Part shown: one piece after another, positions 49,376 to 58,435 of the stretch
Layout of the letters: each line of letters starts with the position of its first letter
Numbering within the stretch: the stretch's first letter is position 1
Origin: Streptomyces sp. DH5
GTDB lineage: Bacteria; Actinomycetota; Actinomycetes; Streptomycetales; Streptomycetaceae
Direction: 5' to 3'
Assembly: GCF_020873915.1 (NCBI RefSeq)
Contig: NZ_JAHWGP010000014.1
Location: forward strand, 101,634-165,633
Length of the DNA: 64,000 bases
Translations under genes and position numbers: made by a program
Notes under the pieces: generated by a model
What the model saw: the letters and a program-made list of their open reading frames with translations, nothing else
The model's database searches: none
What the model was told of the DNA's origin: nothing

Positions 49376-50083
49376 TCATTCCAGTACGTGCCGCAGGTAG
49401 GCGCCCGGGTCGGCCAGGTAGCGGCGCCAGTGGTCGACCAGGGCCAGATCGTCCCAGGTGGTGCGGCGCATGCCGTGGTCGCCGACCTCGACGATGTCCG
49501 CACCGGGGAGCGCGGTCAGCAGGGGCGAGTGGGTGGCGCAGATCACCTGCGCGCCGGCACGGGTCAACTGGTCGATGTGACCGATCAGTTCGAGGCAGGA
49601 CGAGAAGGAAAGGGCCGCCTCCGGCTCGTCCAGCACATACAGGCCGGGGCGCAGGAACTTGCCCCGGAACGCGGCGAGGAAGCCCTCTCCGTGGCTGCGT
49701 GCGTCGGGGTCGAGCCCCTCCCGGCCGAGGGCGTCCAGGGCCGTCTCGGCCCGCAGGAAGAAGCCCTGGCGGGCGGACCAGGAGGCCAGCATCCGGCGGC
49801 CCCCGGGGGCGGCGTCGAAGCGGATACGTTCACCGAGGACGGACTTGGTGCGGTGGCTCGCGTAGCGCCACTCGTGGGAGCCGCCCCAGGGGTCCAGGCC
49901 GAAGCCCTCGGCGAGAGCCTCGACGAGGGTGGACTTGCCCGAGCCGTTCTCCCCGACGACGAAGGTCACCGGGGCGGTGAACCGCATTCCGTCGCCGAGG
50001 AGTTCACGCACGCAGGGGACCGACCAGGGCCACTCGTCCTCATCACGGGAGCCCACGTGTGCGTACGCACGTTCGATGATCAC
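49376..50083 (-). CDS. AAA/ABC-type ATPase of unknown role
   Basis: A 235-residue P-loop ATPase with ABC-like motifs: Walker A GENGSGKST (about 43-51), Walker B YVLDEPEAAL (about 149), and ICATHSPLL with the switch His. This is the small AAA_21/OLD-like family that acts on its own, not as a transporter subunit (no LSGGQ-type signature is clear). Its reaction and partner are not known. It lies between the sigma-CAP gene and the M20 peptidase gene, with which it shares strand but not short spacing. Confidence 0.85.
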   Translation of the reverse strand: MIIERAYAHVGSRDEDEWPWSVPCVRELLGDGMRFTAPVTFVVGENGSGKSTLVEALAEGFGLDPWGGSHEWRYASHRTKSVLGERIRFDAAPGGRRMLASWSARQGFFLRAETALDALGREGLDPDARSHGEGFLAAFRGKFLRPGLYVLDEPEAALSFSSCLELIGHIDQLTRAGAQVICATHSPLLTALPGADIVEVGDHGMRRTTWDDLALVDHWRRYLADPGAYLRHVLE

Positions 50084-50154
50084 GGGCCCGAGTGTCCCAC
50101 GGGTGCGGGTCCGGGGTCAGGTGTCCCCGCGGAACGCCGTCGGTGCCCCGCCCC

Positions 50155-51423
50155 TCACTTCGTGCCGACGGTCCGCAGCACCGTCAGCACCAGCGCCCGC
50201 GCCACCCGCGCCGTCTCGCGCAGGGAGACGTGCTCGCGCGCGCTGTGGGCGACCGCGATGTCCCCGGGGCCGTACTGCAGCGTCGGGATGCCCGCCCCCG
50301 CGTAGTGCCGCAGGTCGCTGCCGTAGGTGGCCCCGCGCAGCCTCGGCCGGGAGCCGCCGTCCGTCGCGTCGGCGTGCGCGGTCCCGACCGTGTCCGCGAG
50401 GGGGTGCCCCTCGGGCAGCCGGCCGCTCGCGAACTGTCCGCCCGGCCAGCTCACCGTCGCCGGGTGATCCCGCAGCCAGGGGTCGGCGGCACACGCCTCG
50501 GCCACGCACCGCTCCAGCGCGGCCCGCGCCCGCGCCGGGTCCTCGCCGAGCCGTACCCCGAACCGGCCCTCGGCGACCAGCAGATCGGGCACGCTGCTCG
50601 CCCAGTCCCCGGCCCGCAGCGTGCCCACGGACAGTCCGTGGGGGATCGGGTACTCGGCGAGCAGCGGGTCCGGGTCACGGTTCCGTTCGGTCTCCAGCGC
50701 GACCAGCGCCCGGTGCAGCGGCAGGTACGCGTCGACGGCGCTCACCCCCTGCTCCCGCGCACTGCCGTGGGCCGCCCTGCCGGGCACGGAGAGGCGGAAC
50801 GTCAGCGCGCCCGCGTTGGCGGTGATCAGGGTGCCGGCGGTGGGCTCCGCCATGACGCACGCGTCGCCGCCGTGACCACGCCGCAGGGTGCCGAAGGCAC
50901 CAATGCCGCCGTCCTCCTCGCCGACCACGAAGTGCGCGGCGACCCGGCCGCGCAGCCGTGTCCCGGACGTGCGTATCGCGGCCAGCGCGGCGAGGTGCGC
51001 CGCGAGCCCGGCCTTCATGTCGCACGCCCCGCGCCCGTGCACCAGGTCCCCGGTCACCCGGGGCGCGAACGGATCCCCGTCCCACGCCCCGAGGTCGCCC
51101 GGCGGTACGACGTCGACGTGGCCCTGGAGGATCAGCGTGGGCCCGTCACCGCCGTCGGGGGTGGTGCCGACCAGCCCCCACGCCTCGTCCCGGGGCGCCT
51201 CGGTGCCCGGGAAGTCCGGGTCGGCGCGGAGGGCGGGCAGGTCCAGCGGCCACAGGTCGACATCGAGGCCGAGCCATTCCAGCCGCCCGGCCAGCTGGTG
51301 CTGGAGTTCCGACTCGGCGGCGCTCCCCGTCACGCTCGGCACCGCGATCAGCTCCAGCAGCGTCCGCCCCAGCGCCTCCTCGTCGAGCGCCGCCAGCGCG
51401 GCCGTCTCGGCATCCGTCAGCAT
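50155..51423 (-). CDS. M20 family metallopeptidase (ArgE/DapE-like)
   Basis: A 422-residue cytosolic amidohydrolase. Metal ligands: LQGHVDVVPPGD (His near 97), GRGACDMKAG (Asp near 131) and VVGEEDGGIGAF (Glu pair near 165); the final His-containing AHSAREHVSL closes the site. It resembles acetylornithine deacetylase/succinyl-diaminopimelate desuccinylase enzymes, cleaving an N-acyl bond; the substrate is uncertain. The ATG at 51423 follows GGGAGGG; an upstream ATG at 51474 is less supported. Its family is common next to arginine or diaminopimelate genes, which are absent here. Confidence 0.9.
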   Translation of the reverse strand: MLTDAETAALAALDEEALGRTLLELIAVPSVTGSAAESELQHQLAGRLEWLGLDVDLWPLDLPALRADPDFPGTEAPRDEAWGLVGTTPDGGDGPTLILQGHVDVVPPGDLGAWDGDPFAPRVTGDLVHGRGACDMKAGLAAHLAALAAIRTSGTRLRGRVAAHFVVGEEDGGIGAFGTLRRGHGGDACVMAEPTAGTLITANAGALTFRLSVPGRAAHGSAREQGVSAVDAYLPLHRALVALETERNRDPDPLLAEYPIPHGLSVGTLRAGDWASSVPDLLVAEGRFGVRLGEDPARARAALERCVAEACAADPWLRDHPATVSWPGGQFASGRLPEGHPLADTVGTAHADATDGGSRPRLRGATYGSDLRHYAGAGIPTLQYGPGDIAVAHSAREHVSLRETARVARALVLTVLRTVGTK

Positions 51424-51603
51424 CCGTCGCCCTCCCCTCGCACGGGGACGACGTCCGACCGCCCCCGCATGCATACCTGCGCAGCCGGAGCACCCGCTAC
51501 GCCTGCGGCACGACCGCCCGCGGGCGCGTTCGCGGACGCGGAGGGGGACGTCGATGCGGAAGCGGCCGCTCTCGCCGTCGCGGCACGACCGCCCGCGGAC
51601 CGC

Positions 51604-53226
51604 TCACGGCCCCGGCCCGGCCACCTCCCCCACACCGCCGCCCACCGTGAAGCCGGTGACCGTCCCGCCGCCCTCGCGGTGGTGGGCGTACGGGGCGCCG
51701 CCGTGGGCGAGGGCCACCTCGCGGACGATGGACAGGCCGAGCCCCGACCCCGGCAGGGACCGGGCGTCGGCGGCCCGGTAGAAGCGGTCGAACACGCGGG
51801 TCAGGTCGTCGTCGGCGATGCCCGGCCCCCGGTCGCGCACCTCGACGCGCACCGTGCCGGGGCGGGCCGGGCCCGAGACCCGGATCTCGACCGGCGAGCG
51901 GCCGTCCCGGTCGAACTTGACCGCGTTCTCGACCAGGTTGGACAGCGCCCGCGTGAGCATCACCGGCCGCCCGTGGGTCGTGGTGTCGCCGCTCGCGCCG
52001 ACCACGATCTCCCGCCCGGTGCGCCGCCTGGCCAGTCCCGCCACGTCCTCGGCGATGTCCGCGAGGTCGACCCGCTGCGGCGGCTCGGTGTCGGACTGGC
52101 CTGCCGCCAGCTCGACCAGCTCGTTGACGAGGTCGGTCAGTTCCCGGGCCTCCTGGGTGAGATCGGCGACGAGTTCCTCACGGGTGCCGGGCGGCAGCTC
52201 GTCGATACGGCGCAGCAGCGAGATGTTGGTGCGCAGCGAGGTGAGCGGGGTGCGCAGTTCGTGCCCGGCGTCCTGCACCAGCCGGCGCTGGTCCTCCTCG
52301 GACTGGGCGAGCCGGCCCAGCATCCGGTCGAAGGCTCGGCCGAGGCGCCCCACCTCGTCGTTGCCGGCGACGGGCACCTGGATGCCGAGGCGCCGGGTGC
52401 GGGCGACGACCTCGGCGGCGTCGGTGAGGACGACGAGGCGGCGGGTGATGCGGCGGGCCAGCCACCAGCCGAACAGTCCGGCGGCGACCACGACCGCCGC
52501 CATCAGGACGAGCGTGCGCCGCTGGAGGGCGCGCAGCAGGTCCTCGGTGTCGCTGAACTCCTGCGCGACCTGCACCGCGCCCCGCTCACCGCCCAGCGAG
52601 ACGGTCGCCACCCGGTAGACGTCGTCGCCGACGTCGACGCCCGCGTGCACGACCACCCGTCCCGCCGTGGCGGCCCCGGCGATCCGGCGGTCGGCGTCGA
52701 CGACCGGCAGTCCGGGGTCGCCCGGGTCGAAGACGCTGCCGTCGGGGCCGAGCACCTGGACGTCGGTCCGCGCGGGCCGCACCAGGTCGTGGCCCGGCGC
52801 GGCGGAGGAGAAGTCGAGCGGTGTCATCCGGTTGTCCCGGACCTCGCTCCGCAGGTCCTGTACGACCTCGTCGAACACGGACTGCTGGTCCACCCGCAGC
52901 AGCCGGGCCGCGGCGTTGTACGACAGGATGCCGACCAGCACGGTGACGGTGGCGGTGACCGCCGCGAACGCCACCGCGAACGTCGTCCCCAGCGACAGCA
53001 ACCGCAGCCTCCTGCGCGGAACCGGCCCCGGCGTCCCGTGCGCGCGGCCCTCCGTCCCGTGCGCGCGACCGTCCGTCCCGTGCGCGCGGCCCTCCGTCCC
53101 GTGCGCGCGGCCCTCCGTCCCGTGCGCGCGACCCTCCGTCCCGTGCGCGCGGCCCTCCGTCCCGTGCGCGCGACCGTCCGTCCCGTGCGCGCGGCCCTCC
53201 GTCCCGTGCGCGCCGTCCGCGGACAC
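51604..53226 (-). CDS. sensor histidine kinase with N-terminal heptapeptide repeats
   Basis: A 540-residue two-component kinase. The first 63 residues are nine AHGT(E/D)GR-type units, followed by a helix (LLSLGTTFAVAFAAVTATVTVLVGIL), an extracytoplasmic domain (about 100-210), a second helix, HAMP region and a HisKA domain with phospho-acceptor His in DAGHELRTPLTSL (about 330), then HATPase_c (NLVENAVKF N box, DRGPGI G1, GSGLGLSIV G2). GTG 53226 directly follows the response regulator stop, so they form one operon. A later start would drop the repeats. Stimulus unknown. Confidence 0.93.
   Translation of the reverse strand: MSADGAHGTEGRAHGTDGRAHGTEGRAHGTEGRAHGTEGRAHGTEGRAHGTDGRAHGTEGRAHGTPGPVPRRRLRLLSLGTTFAVAFAAVTATVTVLVGILSYNAAARLLRVDQQSVFDEVVQDLRSEVRDNRMTPLDFSSAAPGHDLVRPARTDVQVLGPDGSVFDPGDPGLPVVDADRRIAGAATAGRVVVHAGVDVGDDVYRVATVSLGGERGAVQVAQEFSDTEDLLRALQRRTLVLMAAVVVAAGLFGWWLARRITRRLVVLTDAAEVVARTRRLGIQVPVAGNDEVGRLGRAFDRMLGRLAQSEEDQRRLVQDAGHELRTPLTSLRTNISLLRRIDELPPGTREELVADLTQEARELTDLVNELVELAAGQSDTEPPQRVDLADIAEDVAGLARRRTGREIVVGASGDTTTHGRPVMLTRALSNLVENAVKFDRDGRSPVEIRVSGPARPGTVRVEVRDRGPGIADDDLTRVFDRFYRAADARSLPGSGLGLSIVREVALAHGGAPYAHHREGGGTVTGFTVGGGVGEVAGPGP
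53032..53214. repeat. nine-copy 21-bp tandem repeat in the kinase 5' end
   Basis: CGTCCCGTGCGCGC recurs at 53032, 53053, 53074 and on to 53200 with an exact 21-bp period. On the coding strand each unit encodes AHGTEGR or AHGTDGR; changes are GAA/GAC-type substitutions at one codon and a final PG unit. It lies in front of the kinase's first membrane helix. Confidence 0.85.
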
Positions 53227-53955
53227 TCAGCCCTCCCGCAGCACGTAACCCACCCCGCGCACCGTGTGGATGAGCTGGGGGGCGCCGGGCTCGTCGAGTT
53301 TGCGGCGCAGGTAGCCGACGTAGACGGCGAGGTTCTTGGAGCCGGGGCCGAAGTCGTAGCCCCAGATGCGGTCGTAGATCGTGGCGTGTTCGAGGACGAC
53401 GCCCGCGTGGCGGACCAGCAGCTCCAGCAGTTCGAACTCGGTGCGGGTCAGTTCCAGCTCCCGCCCGCCCCGCCAGGCCCGGCGCGCCAGCGGGTCCATG
53501 CGCAGCCCGGCCGCCTCGACGAACCGTCCGGCGAGCTCCGGTGTCGGCTCGGGGGCGGGCGCCGGCGGGGCGGGGGTCGGCGGGGTGGGGGCCGCGCGGC
53601 GCAGCAGGGCGCGCAGCCGGGCGAAGACCTCCTCGACGTCGAACGGCTTGACGACGTAGTCGTCGGCGCCCGCGTCCAGTCCCGCGATCCGGTCGGCGGT
53701 CTCCACCAGCGCGGTCAGCATCAGCACCGGCGTGCGGTCGCCCTCGGCGCGCAGCACCCGGCACACCTGCAGCCCGTCGATGCCGGGCATCATCACGTCG
53801 AGGACCAGGACGTCGGGCCGGCTGCGGTGGACCTGCGCGAGGGCCTCGACACCGTCGGCGACGGCCGTGACCCGGTAACCCTCCAGGGTCAGGGCGCGCT
53901 CCAGCGCGTTGCGGATGGCGCGGTCGTCTTCGGCGAGCAGAACGGTGTGCGGCAC
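53227..53955 (-). CDS. OmpR/PhoB-family response regulator
   Basis: A 242-residue DNA-binding response regulator. Receiver domain 1-120 with EDD at 9-11, phospho-acceptor Asp53 (VLDVMMPG), Thr and Lys switch residues (TALV, VVKPFD). A Pro/Ala linker leads to a winged-helix domain (LELTRTEFELLELLVRHAGVVLEHATIYDRIWGYDFGPGSKNLAVYVGYLRRKL). GTG 53955 is used because the receiver begins there; the frame extends 22 codons further. The kinase follows immediately. Target genes are not evident. Confidence 0.94.
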   Translation of the reverse strand: MPHTVLLAEDDRAIRNALERALTLEGYRVTAVADGVEALAQVHRSRPDVLVLDVMMPGIDGLQVCRVLRAEGDRTPVLMLTALVETADRIAGLDAGADDYVVKPFDVEEVFARLRALLRRAAPTPPTPAPPAPAPEPTPELAGRFVEAAGLRMDPLARRAWRGGRELELTRTEFELLELLVRHAGVVLEHATIYDRIWGYDFGPGSKNLAVYVGYLRRKLDEPGAPQLIHTVRGVGYVLREG

Positions 53956-54039
53956 GCGCCCAGTGTGCCAACCGCGGACGTGCCGCGGCCCCGGTGGAGG
54001 GCACCGGGGCCGGCTTCTCACTCGTATCTCACTCGTGTC

Positions 54040-54675
54040 TCACCCGGTGGACGGCAGCTCCTCCCACCCGGCGGGCCGCAGCGCCGCCAGCCGCTGCTCG
54101 AAGGGGGTGACCTCCTCGAAGGAGTCCCGTCGTGGCTGCGGACGGGTGGCGCCCAGGCCCGCCACCAGCGCGGCCAGCTCACCGGCCGCCCGCTCGATGC
54201 GCCCGTCCAGGCCCTCCGCGCCCCAGTCCTCGGAGGCCGCGTAGACGCCGGTCGGGACGACGACGGCCCGCAGGTGGGAGAAGAGCGGACGCAGCGCGTG
54301 GTCCAGCACCAGCGAGTGACGGGCGCTGCCGCCGGTCGCGGCGATCAGCACCGGCTTCCCGGTGAGGGCGTCGGGGTCGGTGACGCTCAACGCGTCGAAG
54401 AACGACTTGAACAGCCCGCTGTACGACGCCGAGAACACCGGGGTGACCACGATCAGCCCGTCGGCCCCCGTCACCGCGTCGAACGCGTCGGACAGCGCCC
54501 CGCCGGGGAAGCCGTTGGTGAAGGTGTGGGCGATCTCCACGGCGAGGTCGCGCAGCTCGATCACCCTCACGTCCGCGTCCCCGGCCCCCGGGGCGGCGGC
54601 CGCGGCCAGCCGGTCGCCGAGCAGCCGTGTGGAGGACGGCACGCCCAGTCCTGCCGATACGACGACGAGCCTCAT
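54040..54675 (-). CDS. NADPH-dependent FMN reductase (CE1759-type)
   Basis: A 211-residue flavodoxin-fold reductase: VVVSAGLGVPSSTRLLGDRL (FMN phosphate loop), ADGLIVVTPVFSASYSGLFKSFFDAL and VLIAATGGSARHSL. It should reduce FMN for the neighbouring flavin-dependent oxidoreductase, whose stop overlaps its ATG (ATGA). This pair matches the CE1758/CE1759 pair known from corynebacteria and streptomycetes. Cytosolic. Confidence 0.88.
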   Translation of the reverse strand: MRLVVVSAGLGVPSSTRLLGDRLAAAAAPGAGDADVRVIELRDLAVEIAHTFTNGFPGGALSDAFDAVTGADGLIVVTPVFSASYSGLFKSFFDALSVTDPDALTGKPVLIAATGGSARHSLVLDHALRPLFSHLRAVVVPTGVYAASEDWGAEGLDGRIERAAGELAALVAGLGATRPQPRRDSFEEVTPFEQRLAALRPAGWEELPSTG

Positions 54676-55766
54676 GCCCGTGCTCCTTCCTTCCGCCGGG
54701 CGGTGGCCAGCAGCGAACTGTGGGTCGGCGCGTCCGGCACGTCCGCCGGACGGTTCTTGGCGAACTCCTCGCGCAGCACCGGCACGACCTCCTCGCCGAG
54801 CAGGTCGAGCTGTTCCAGCACGGTCTTCAGCGGCAGGCCGGCGTGGTCCATCAGGAACAGCTGGCGCTGGTAGTCACCGGCGTAGTCGCGGAACGCCAGC
54901 GTCTTCTCGATGACCTGCTGCGGGGAGCCCACGGTCAGCGGGGTCTGCGCGGTGAACTCCTCCAGCGAGGGTCCGTGCCCGTAGACCGGCGCGACGTCGA
55001 AGTAGGGGCGGAACTCGCGCACCGCGTCCTGCGAGTTCTTCCGCATGAACACCTGGCCGCCCAGGCCGACGATCGCCTGCTCGGGCGTGCCGTGCCCGTA
55101 GTGGGCGTACCGGTTGCGGTACAGCTCGACCATGCGCTTGGTGTGGTCGGCCGGCCAGAAGATGTTGTTGTGGAAGAAGCCGTCGCCGTAGTACGCGGCC
55201 TGCTCGGCGATCTCCGGCGAGCGGATGGAGCCGTGCCAGACGAACGGCGGCACGTCGTCCAGCGGGCGGGGCGTGGAGGTGAAGCCCTGCAGCGGGGTGC
55301 GGAACGTGCCCTCCCAGTCGACGACGTCCTCGCGCCACAGCCGGTGCAGCAGGGCGTAGTTCTCGATCGCGAGGTTGATGCCCTGGCGGATGTCCTTGCC
55401 GAACCAGGGATAGACCGGGCCGGTGTTGCCGCGGCCCATCATCAGGTCCATCCGGCCGTCGGCCAGGTGCTGGAGCATCGCGAAGTCCTCGGCGATCTTC
55501 ACCGGGTCGTTGGTGGTGATCAGCGTGGTCGAGGTGGAGAGGACGAGCTTCTCGGTGCGGGCCGCGATGTAGCCGAGCATGGTGGTGGGCGAGGACGGCA
55601 CGAACGGCGGGTTGTGGTGCTCGCCGGTGGCGAAGACGTCCAGGCCCACCTCCTCGGCCTTCAGCGCGATGGCGACCATGGCCTTGATGCGCTCACGCTC
55701 GGTCGGCGTGCGCCCCGTGGTCGGGTCGGGGGTGACGTCCCCGACCGAGAAGATCCCGAACTGCAT
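54672..55766 (-). CDS. LLM class flavin-dependent oxidoreductase (CE1758-type)
   Basis: A 364-residue luciferase-like monooxygenase: GIFSVGDVTPDPTTGRTPTERERIKAMVAIALKAEEVGLDVFATGEHHNPPF and GRGNTGPVYPWFGKDI. Uses reduced FMN from the coupled reductase to oxidise an unknown substrate. ATG 55766 follows GGAGGGTGAGCGGGC. Its promoter region contains TTGAACCGTCAA. The 193-bp gap to the next gene holds repetitive C/G-rich sequence but no gene. Confidence 0.92.
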   Translation of the reverse strand: MQFGIFSVGDVTPDPTTGRTPTERERIKAMVAIALKAEEVGLDVFATGEHHNPPFVPSSPTTMLGYIAARTEKLVLSTSTTLITTNDPVKIAEDFAMLQHLADGRMDLMMGRGNTGPVYPWFGKDIRQGINLAIENYALLHRLWREDVVDWEGTFRTPLQGFTSTPRPLDDVPPFVWHGSIRSPEIAEQAAYYGDGFFHNNIFWPADHTKRMVELYRNRYAHYGHGTPEQAIVGLGGQVFMRKNSQDAVREFRPYFDVAPVYGHGPSLEEFTAQTPLTVGSPQQVIEKTLAFRDYAGDYQRQLFLMDHAGLPLKTVLEQLDLLGEEVVPVLREEFAKNRPADVPDAPTHSSLLATARRKEGARA

Positions 55767-55959
55767 GCCCGCTCACCCTCCAGGTTGTTGACGGTTCAAC
55801 TATACTCCTGGAACGACACCCCGCCCCCCGCTATTCCCCGGCACCGAGCGCCCCCGCCCCCGACGCGGTACACCCCGTCCCCACGCCGAGCGCCCCGTCC
55901 CCGATACCGGTGCCGAGCGCCTCCGCCACCCCCGGCACCGGGTACCCCCGACGGCGCTC

Positions 55960-56850
55960 CTACGGCACCAGCACCAGCCGCCCCCGCACCCCGCCCTCCG
56001 CCAGTCGCGCGTGCCCCTTCACCGCGTCGGCCAGCGCATACGTGCCCCCGACCCGCGGCGTCAGCACCCCCTCGTCCACCAGCCGCACCAGCTCCGCCAG
56101 CCGGACCCCGTCCGCGACCACCTCGACGGCGACCACCCGCACCCCGCGCCCGCCCGCCGGCTCCGCCCGCGGGATCAGACCGGCGTACGCGCCCCCGTCC
56201 CGCACCCACGCCAGCGCCCGCTCGCCGAGCACCGCCGCGTCCAGTACGGCGTCGAAGCTCCCCGCCTCCACCTCGCCGCCCGTGAAGCGCGCGGCACCGA
56301 AGGAGCGCACGAGTTCCTCGTCGTCCTCCCGGGCCAGAGCGGTGACGGCGACCCCCCGGTGGGCGGCGAGCTGGACGGCGTAGCCGCCGACCGCGCCCGC
56401 CGCACCCGTCACCAGCAGCGAACCGCCATCGGGCACCGCCAACAGGTCCAGGGCCTGCGCGGCCGCCAGCGCGTTCAGCGGCAGCGTGGCCGCGTGCACC
56501 GCGTCGACCGTCCGGGGCGCCCGCGCCACCGCGTCCGCCGGCAGGACGACGTACTCGGCGTGCGTCCCGAGCGGCTTCACCAGACCGTGGGCGAGCGCCA
56601 CCACCTCGTCACCGGCGCTCCACCCCGCCCCCGCCCCGACGGCGTCGACGGTCCCCGCGACGTCCCAGCCGAGTCCGACCGCCCCGCCCGTCCCGCCGAA
56701 GACGCCCTCCCTGATGCCCGCGTCCACCGGGTTCAGCGCCGCCGCCGCGACCTTGACCCGCACCTGCCCGGCCCCCGGCTCCGGCACCTCGACCTTCACG
56801 ACCCGCACGGCCTCGGGCCCGCCGAACGACGTCACCACTGCTGCACGCAT
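55960..56850 (-). CDS. NADP-dependent oxidoreductase (quinone oxidoreductase-like)
   Basis: A 296-residue MDR without zinc: AAVVTSFGGPEAVRVVKVEVPEPGAGQVRVKVAAAALNPVD, DVAGTVDAVG, and nucleotide-binding LLVTGAAGAVGGYAVQLAAHRG (GxxGxxG). The zinc cysteines are absent, so it is a zeta-crystallin-type quinone or enone reductase. ATG 56850. It is divergent from an HxlR regulator; the 124 bp between contain CTACTATCCAGGAGTAAGTAG, probably the operator/promoter. HxlR-type partners often sense electrophiles such as quinones. Confidence 0.9.
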   Translation of the reverse strand: MRAAVVTSFGGPEAVRVVKVEVPEPGAGQVRVKVAAAALNPVDAGIREGVFGGTGGAVGLGWDVAGTVDAVGAGAGWSAGDEVVALAHGLVKPLGTHAEYVVLPADAVARAPRTVDAVHAATLPLNALAAAQALDLLAVPDGGSLLVTGAAGAVGGYAVQLAAHRGVAVTALAREDDEELVRSFGAARFTGGEVEAGSFDAVLDAAVLGERALAWVRDGGAYAGLIPRAEPAGGRGVRVVAVEVVADGVRLAELVRLVDEGVLTPRVGGTYALADAVKGHARLAEGGVRGRLVLVP

Positions 56851-56974
56851 GACGAAACTCCCTGATGGTGGCTGTTCCCCACGGTTCCTCCGCGGCTGAC
56901 CACAACCCTAGGAAGAGCTACTATCCAGGAGTAAGTAGTTACCTCAGAGTGCGTATGTCTCCGGAAGGTGAGCC

Positions 56975-57376
56975 ATGGCGACCACGACGGCGGCCCAGCG
57001 GCGCGAACAGGCACGCGCCGAGTACGACGCGTTCCTCAAGGGCTGCCCCACCAACCAGCTCCTGGACCGCATCAGCGACAAGTGGGTCGCCCTGGTCGTC
57101 AGCGCCCTCGCCCCCGGGCCCATGCGCTACAGCGACCTCGGCCGCAGGATCGCCGGCGTCAGCCCCAAGATGCTCACCCAGACCCTGCGGTCACTGGAAC
57201 GCGACGGCCTCCTCACCCGCACCGTCACCCCGTCCGTCCCCGTCCGCGTCGACTACGCGCTCACCCCGCTCGGCGCGAGCCTCAGCCTGCTCCTGACCGC
57301 CGTGAAGGACTGGGCCGAGACCCACTTCGACGAGGTCCACCGCGCCCGCGAGCACTACGACACCGGAACCGGCTGA
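56975..57376 (+). CDS. HxlR family transcriptional regulator
   Basis: A 133-residue winged-helix protein: [66 protein letters not shown], with the conserved N-terminal Cys (GCPTNQ, Cys25) that in HxlR proteins reacts with aldehydes or quinones. ATG 56975 follows GGAAGGTGAGCC. Likely represses or activates the divergent quinone oxidoreductase. Length is usual. Confidence 0.92.
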   Translation: MATTTAAQRREQARAEYDAFLKGCPTNQLLDRISDKWVALVVSALAPGPMRYSDLGRRIAGVSPKMLTQTLRSLERDGLLTRTVTPSVPVRVDYALTPLGASLSLLLTAVKDWAETHFDEVHRAREHYDTGTG

Positions 57377-57416
57377 CCGGACCACCCGGCCTCCCCGGCC
57401 TCCTAGGGCTCCCCGG

Positions 57417-57899
57417 CTAGGCCTCCCCGGCCTCCCCGGCCCGCAGCCGCGCCGCCTGCCGCGCACCGTAGTCCGTCGTGCGCCTCAGGTGGTCGATGAA
57501 CAGGGCGAGTTCGGAGTCGTCCAGGTCGTCGAAGAACGCGACCCAGCCGCCCCCGAGGCGCTCCCACACCCGTTCGAACTCCGCGGCCTTCTCCGGTACC
57601 GGCGCCACCAGCACCAGGCGCCGGTCCGCCGCGTCCCGTTCCCGCGCCACGTAACCCGCCCGCTCCAGCCGGTCCACCAGCCGCGTCGCCGACCCGGTCG
57701 TCAGCCCCGTCAGCTCCGCGATCCGCCCGGTCGTCACCGGACCGCCCTCCAACGTCAGGAGGTTCAGACACTGCAGGTCCGTGGGATGCAGCCCCAGATG
57801 GTCGGCGAGCGCCTGGTTGAACAACGCCTGCGACGCCATGTACCGCCGGGACACCACGGCCAGCTCCGCCATCAGCCGCGGCCGCGCGCTCACCGGCAT
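57417..57899 (-). CDS. MarR family transcriptional regulator
   Basis: A 160-residue MarR-type winged helix: [57 protein letters not shown], the recognition helix and wing with the family DxRxxRVxL-type ending (DRRLVLV). ATG 57899 follows GGGGAGGTACGGG. It lies back to back with the YnfA-like gene (105 bp apart), which it may control. The reading frame is open further upstream but lacks family sequence. Confidence 0.88.
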   Translation of the reverse strand: MPVSARPRLMAELAVVSRRYMASQALFNQALADHLGLHPTDLQCLNLLTLEGGPVTTGRIAELTGLTTGSATRLVDRLERAGYVARERDAADRRLVLVAPVPEKAAEFERVWERLGGGWVAFFDDLDDSELALFIDHLRRTTDYGARQAARLRAGEAGEA

Positions 57900-58004
57900 G
57901 CCCGTACCTCCCCGTCCGTCGGATGTACCGCATGTATCCCCGCCGCGGTCCCCGCCAGGCGCCCCCCAACAGGTGACACGCGACCCGCGTGCGAAGCTGC
58001 GGAC

Positions 58005-58340
58005 ATGCTGATCCTCCGCTCCGCCGCCCTGTTCGTCCTCGCCGCGCTGCTGGAGATCGGCGGCGCGTGGCTGGTCTGGCAGGGCGTGCGGGAGAACCGC
58101 GGCTGGATGTGGGCGGCCGGCGGCGTCCTCGCCCTCGGCGCCTACGGCTTCGTCGCGACCTTCCAGCCCGACGCCCACTTCGGCCGCGTCCTCGCCGCCT
58201 ACGGCGGCATCTTCGTCGCCGGCTCGATCCTGTGGGGCGTGGTCGCCGACGGCTACCGCCCGGACCGCTGGGACATCACCGGCGCCCTGGTCTGCCTCGC
58301 GGGCATGGCCGCGATCATGTACGCCCCGCGCAACGGCTGA
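58005..58340 (+). CDS. YnfA family membrane protein
   Basis: A 111-residue, four-helix membrane protein: [95 protein letters not shown]. The family is SMR-like and of uncertain substrate. ATG 58005. A 21-bp segment at its 3' end, including the stop, is duplicated 30 bp later, a small tandem slip. Divergent from MarR. Confidence 0.92.
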   Translation: MLILRSAALFVLAALLEIGGAWLVWQGVRENRGWMWAAGGVLALGAYGFVATFQPDAHFGRVLAAYGGIFVAGSILWGVVADGYRPDRWDITGALVCLAGMAAIMYAPRNG

Positions 58341-58435
58341 CTCCCCGCGCACCACTCGCGCAACGGCTGACTCCCCGCCCACCACCCCCGCTTATGCTGA
58401 CCGGGCACGACCCCGACCGCCCGAGGAGCAGCCCC

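Noticed and set aside
53032-53214. CRISPR array
   Set aside because: The 21-bp units abut without spacers and encode heptapeptides in the kinase frame.
50092-54873. Very long plus-strand open frame over the M20, kinase, regulator and reductase genes
   Set aside because: It is antisense to four well-supported minus-strand genes, has no family sequence, and is Arg/Pro/Gly-rich as expected from high-GC shadow frames.
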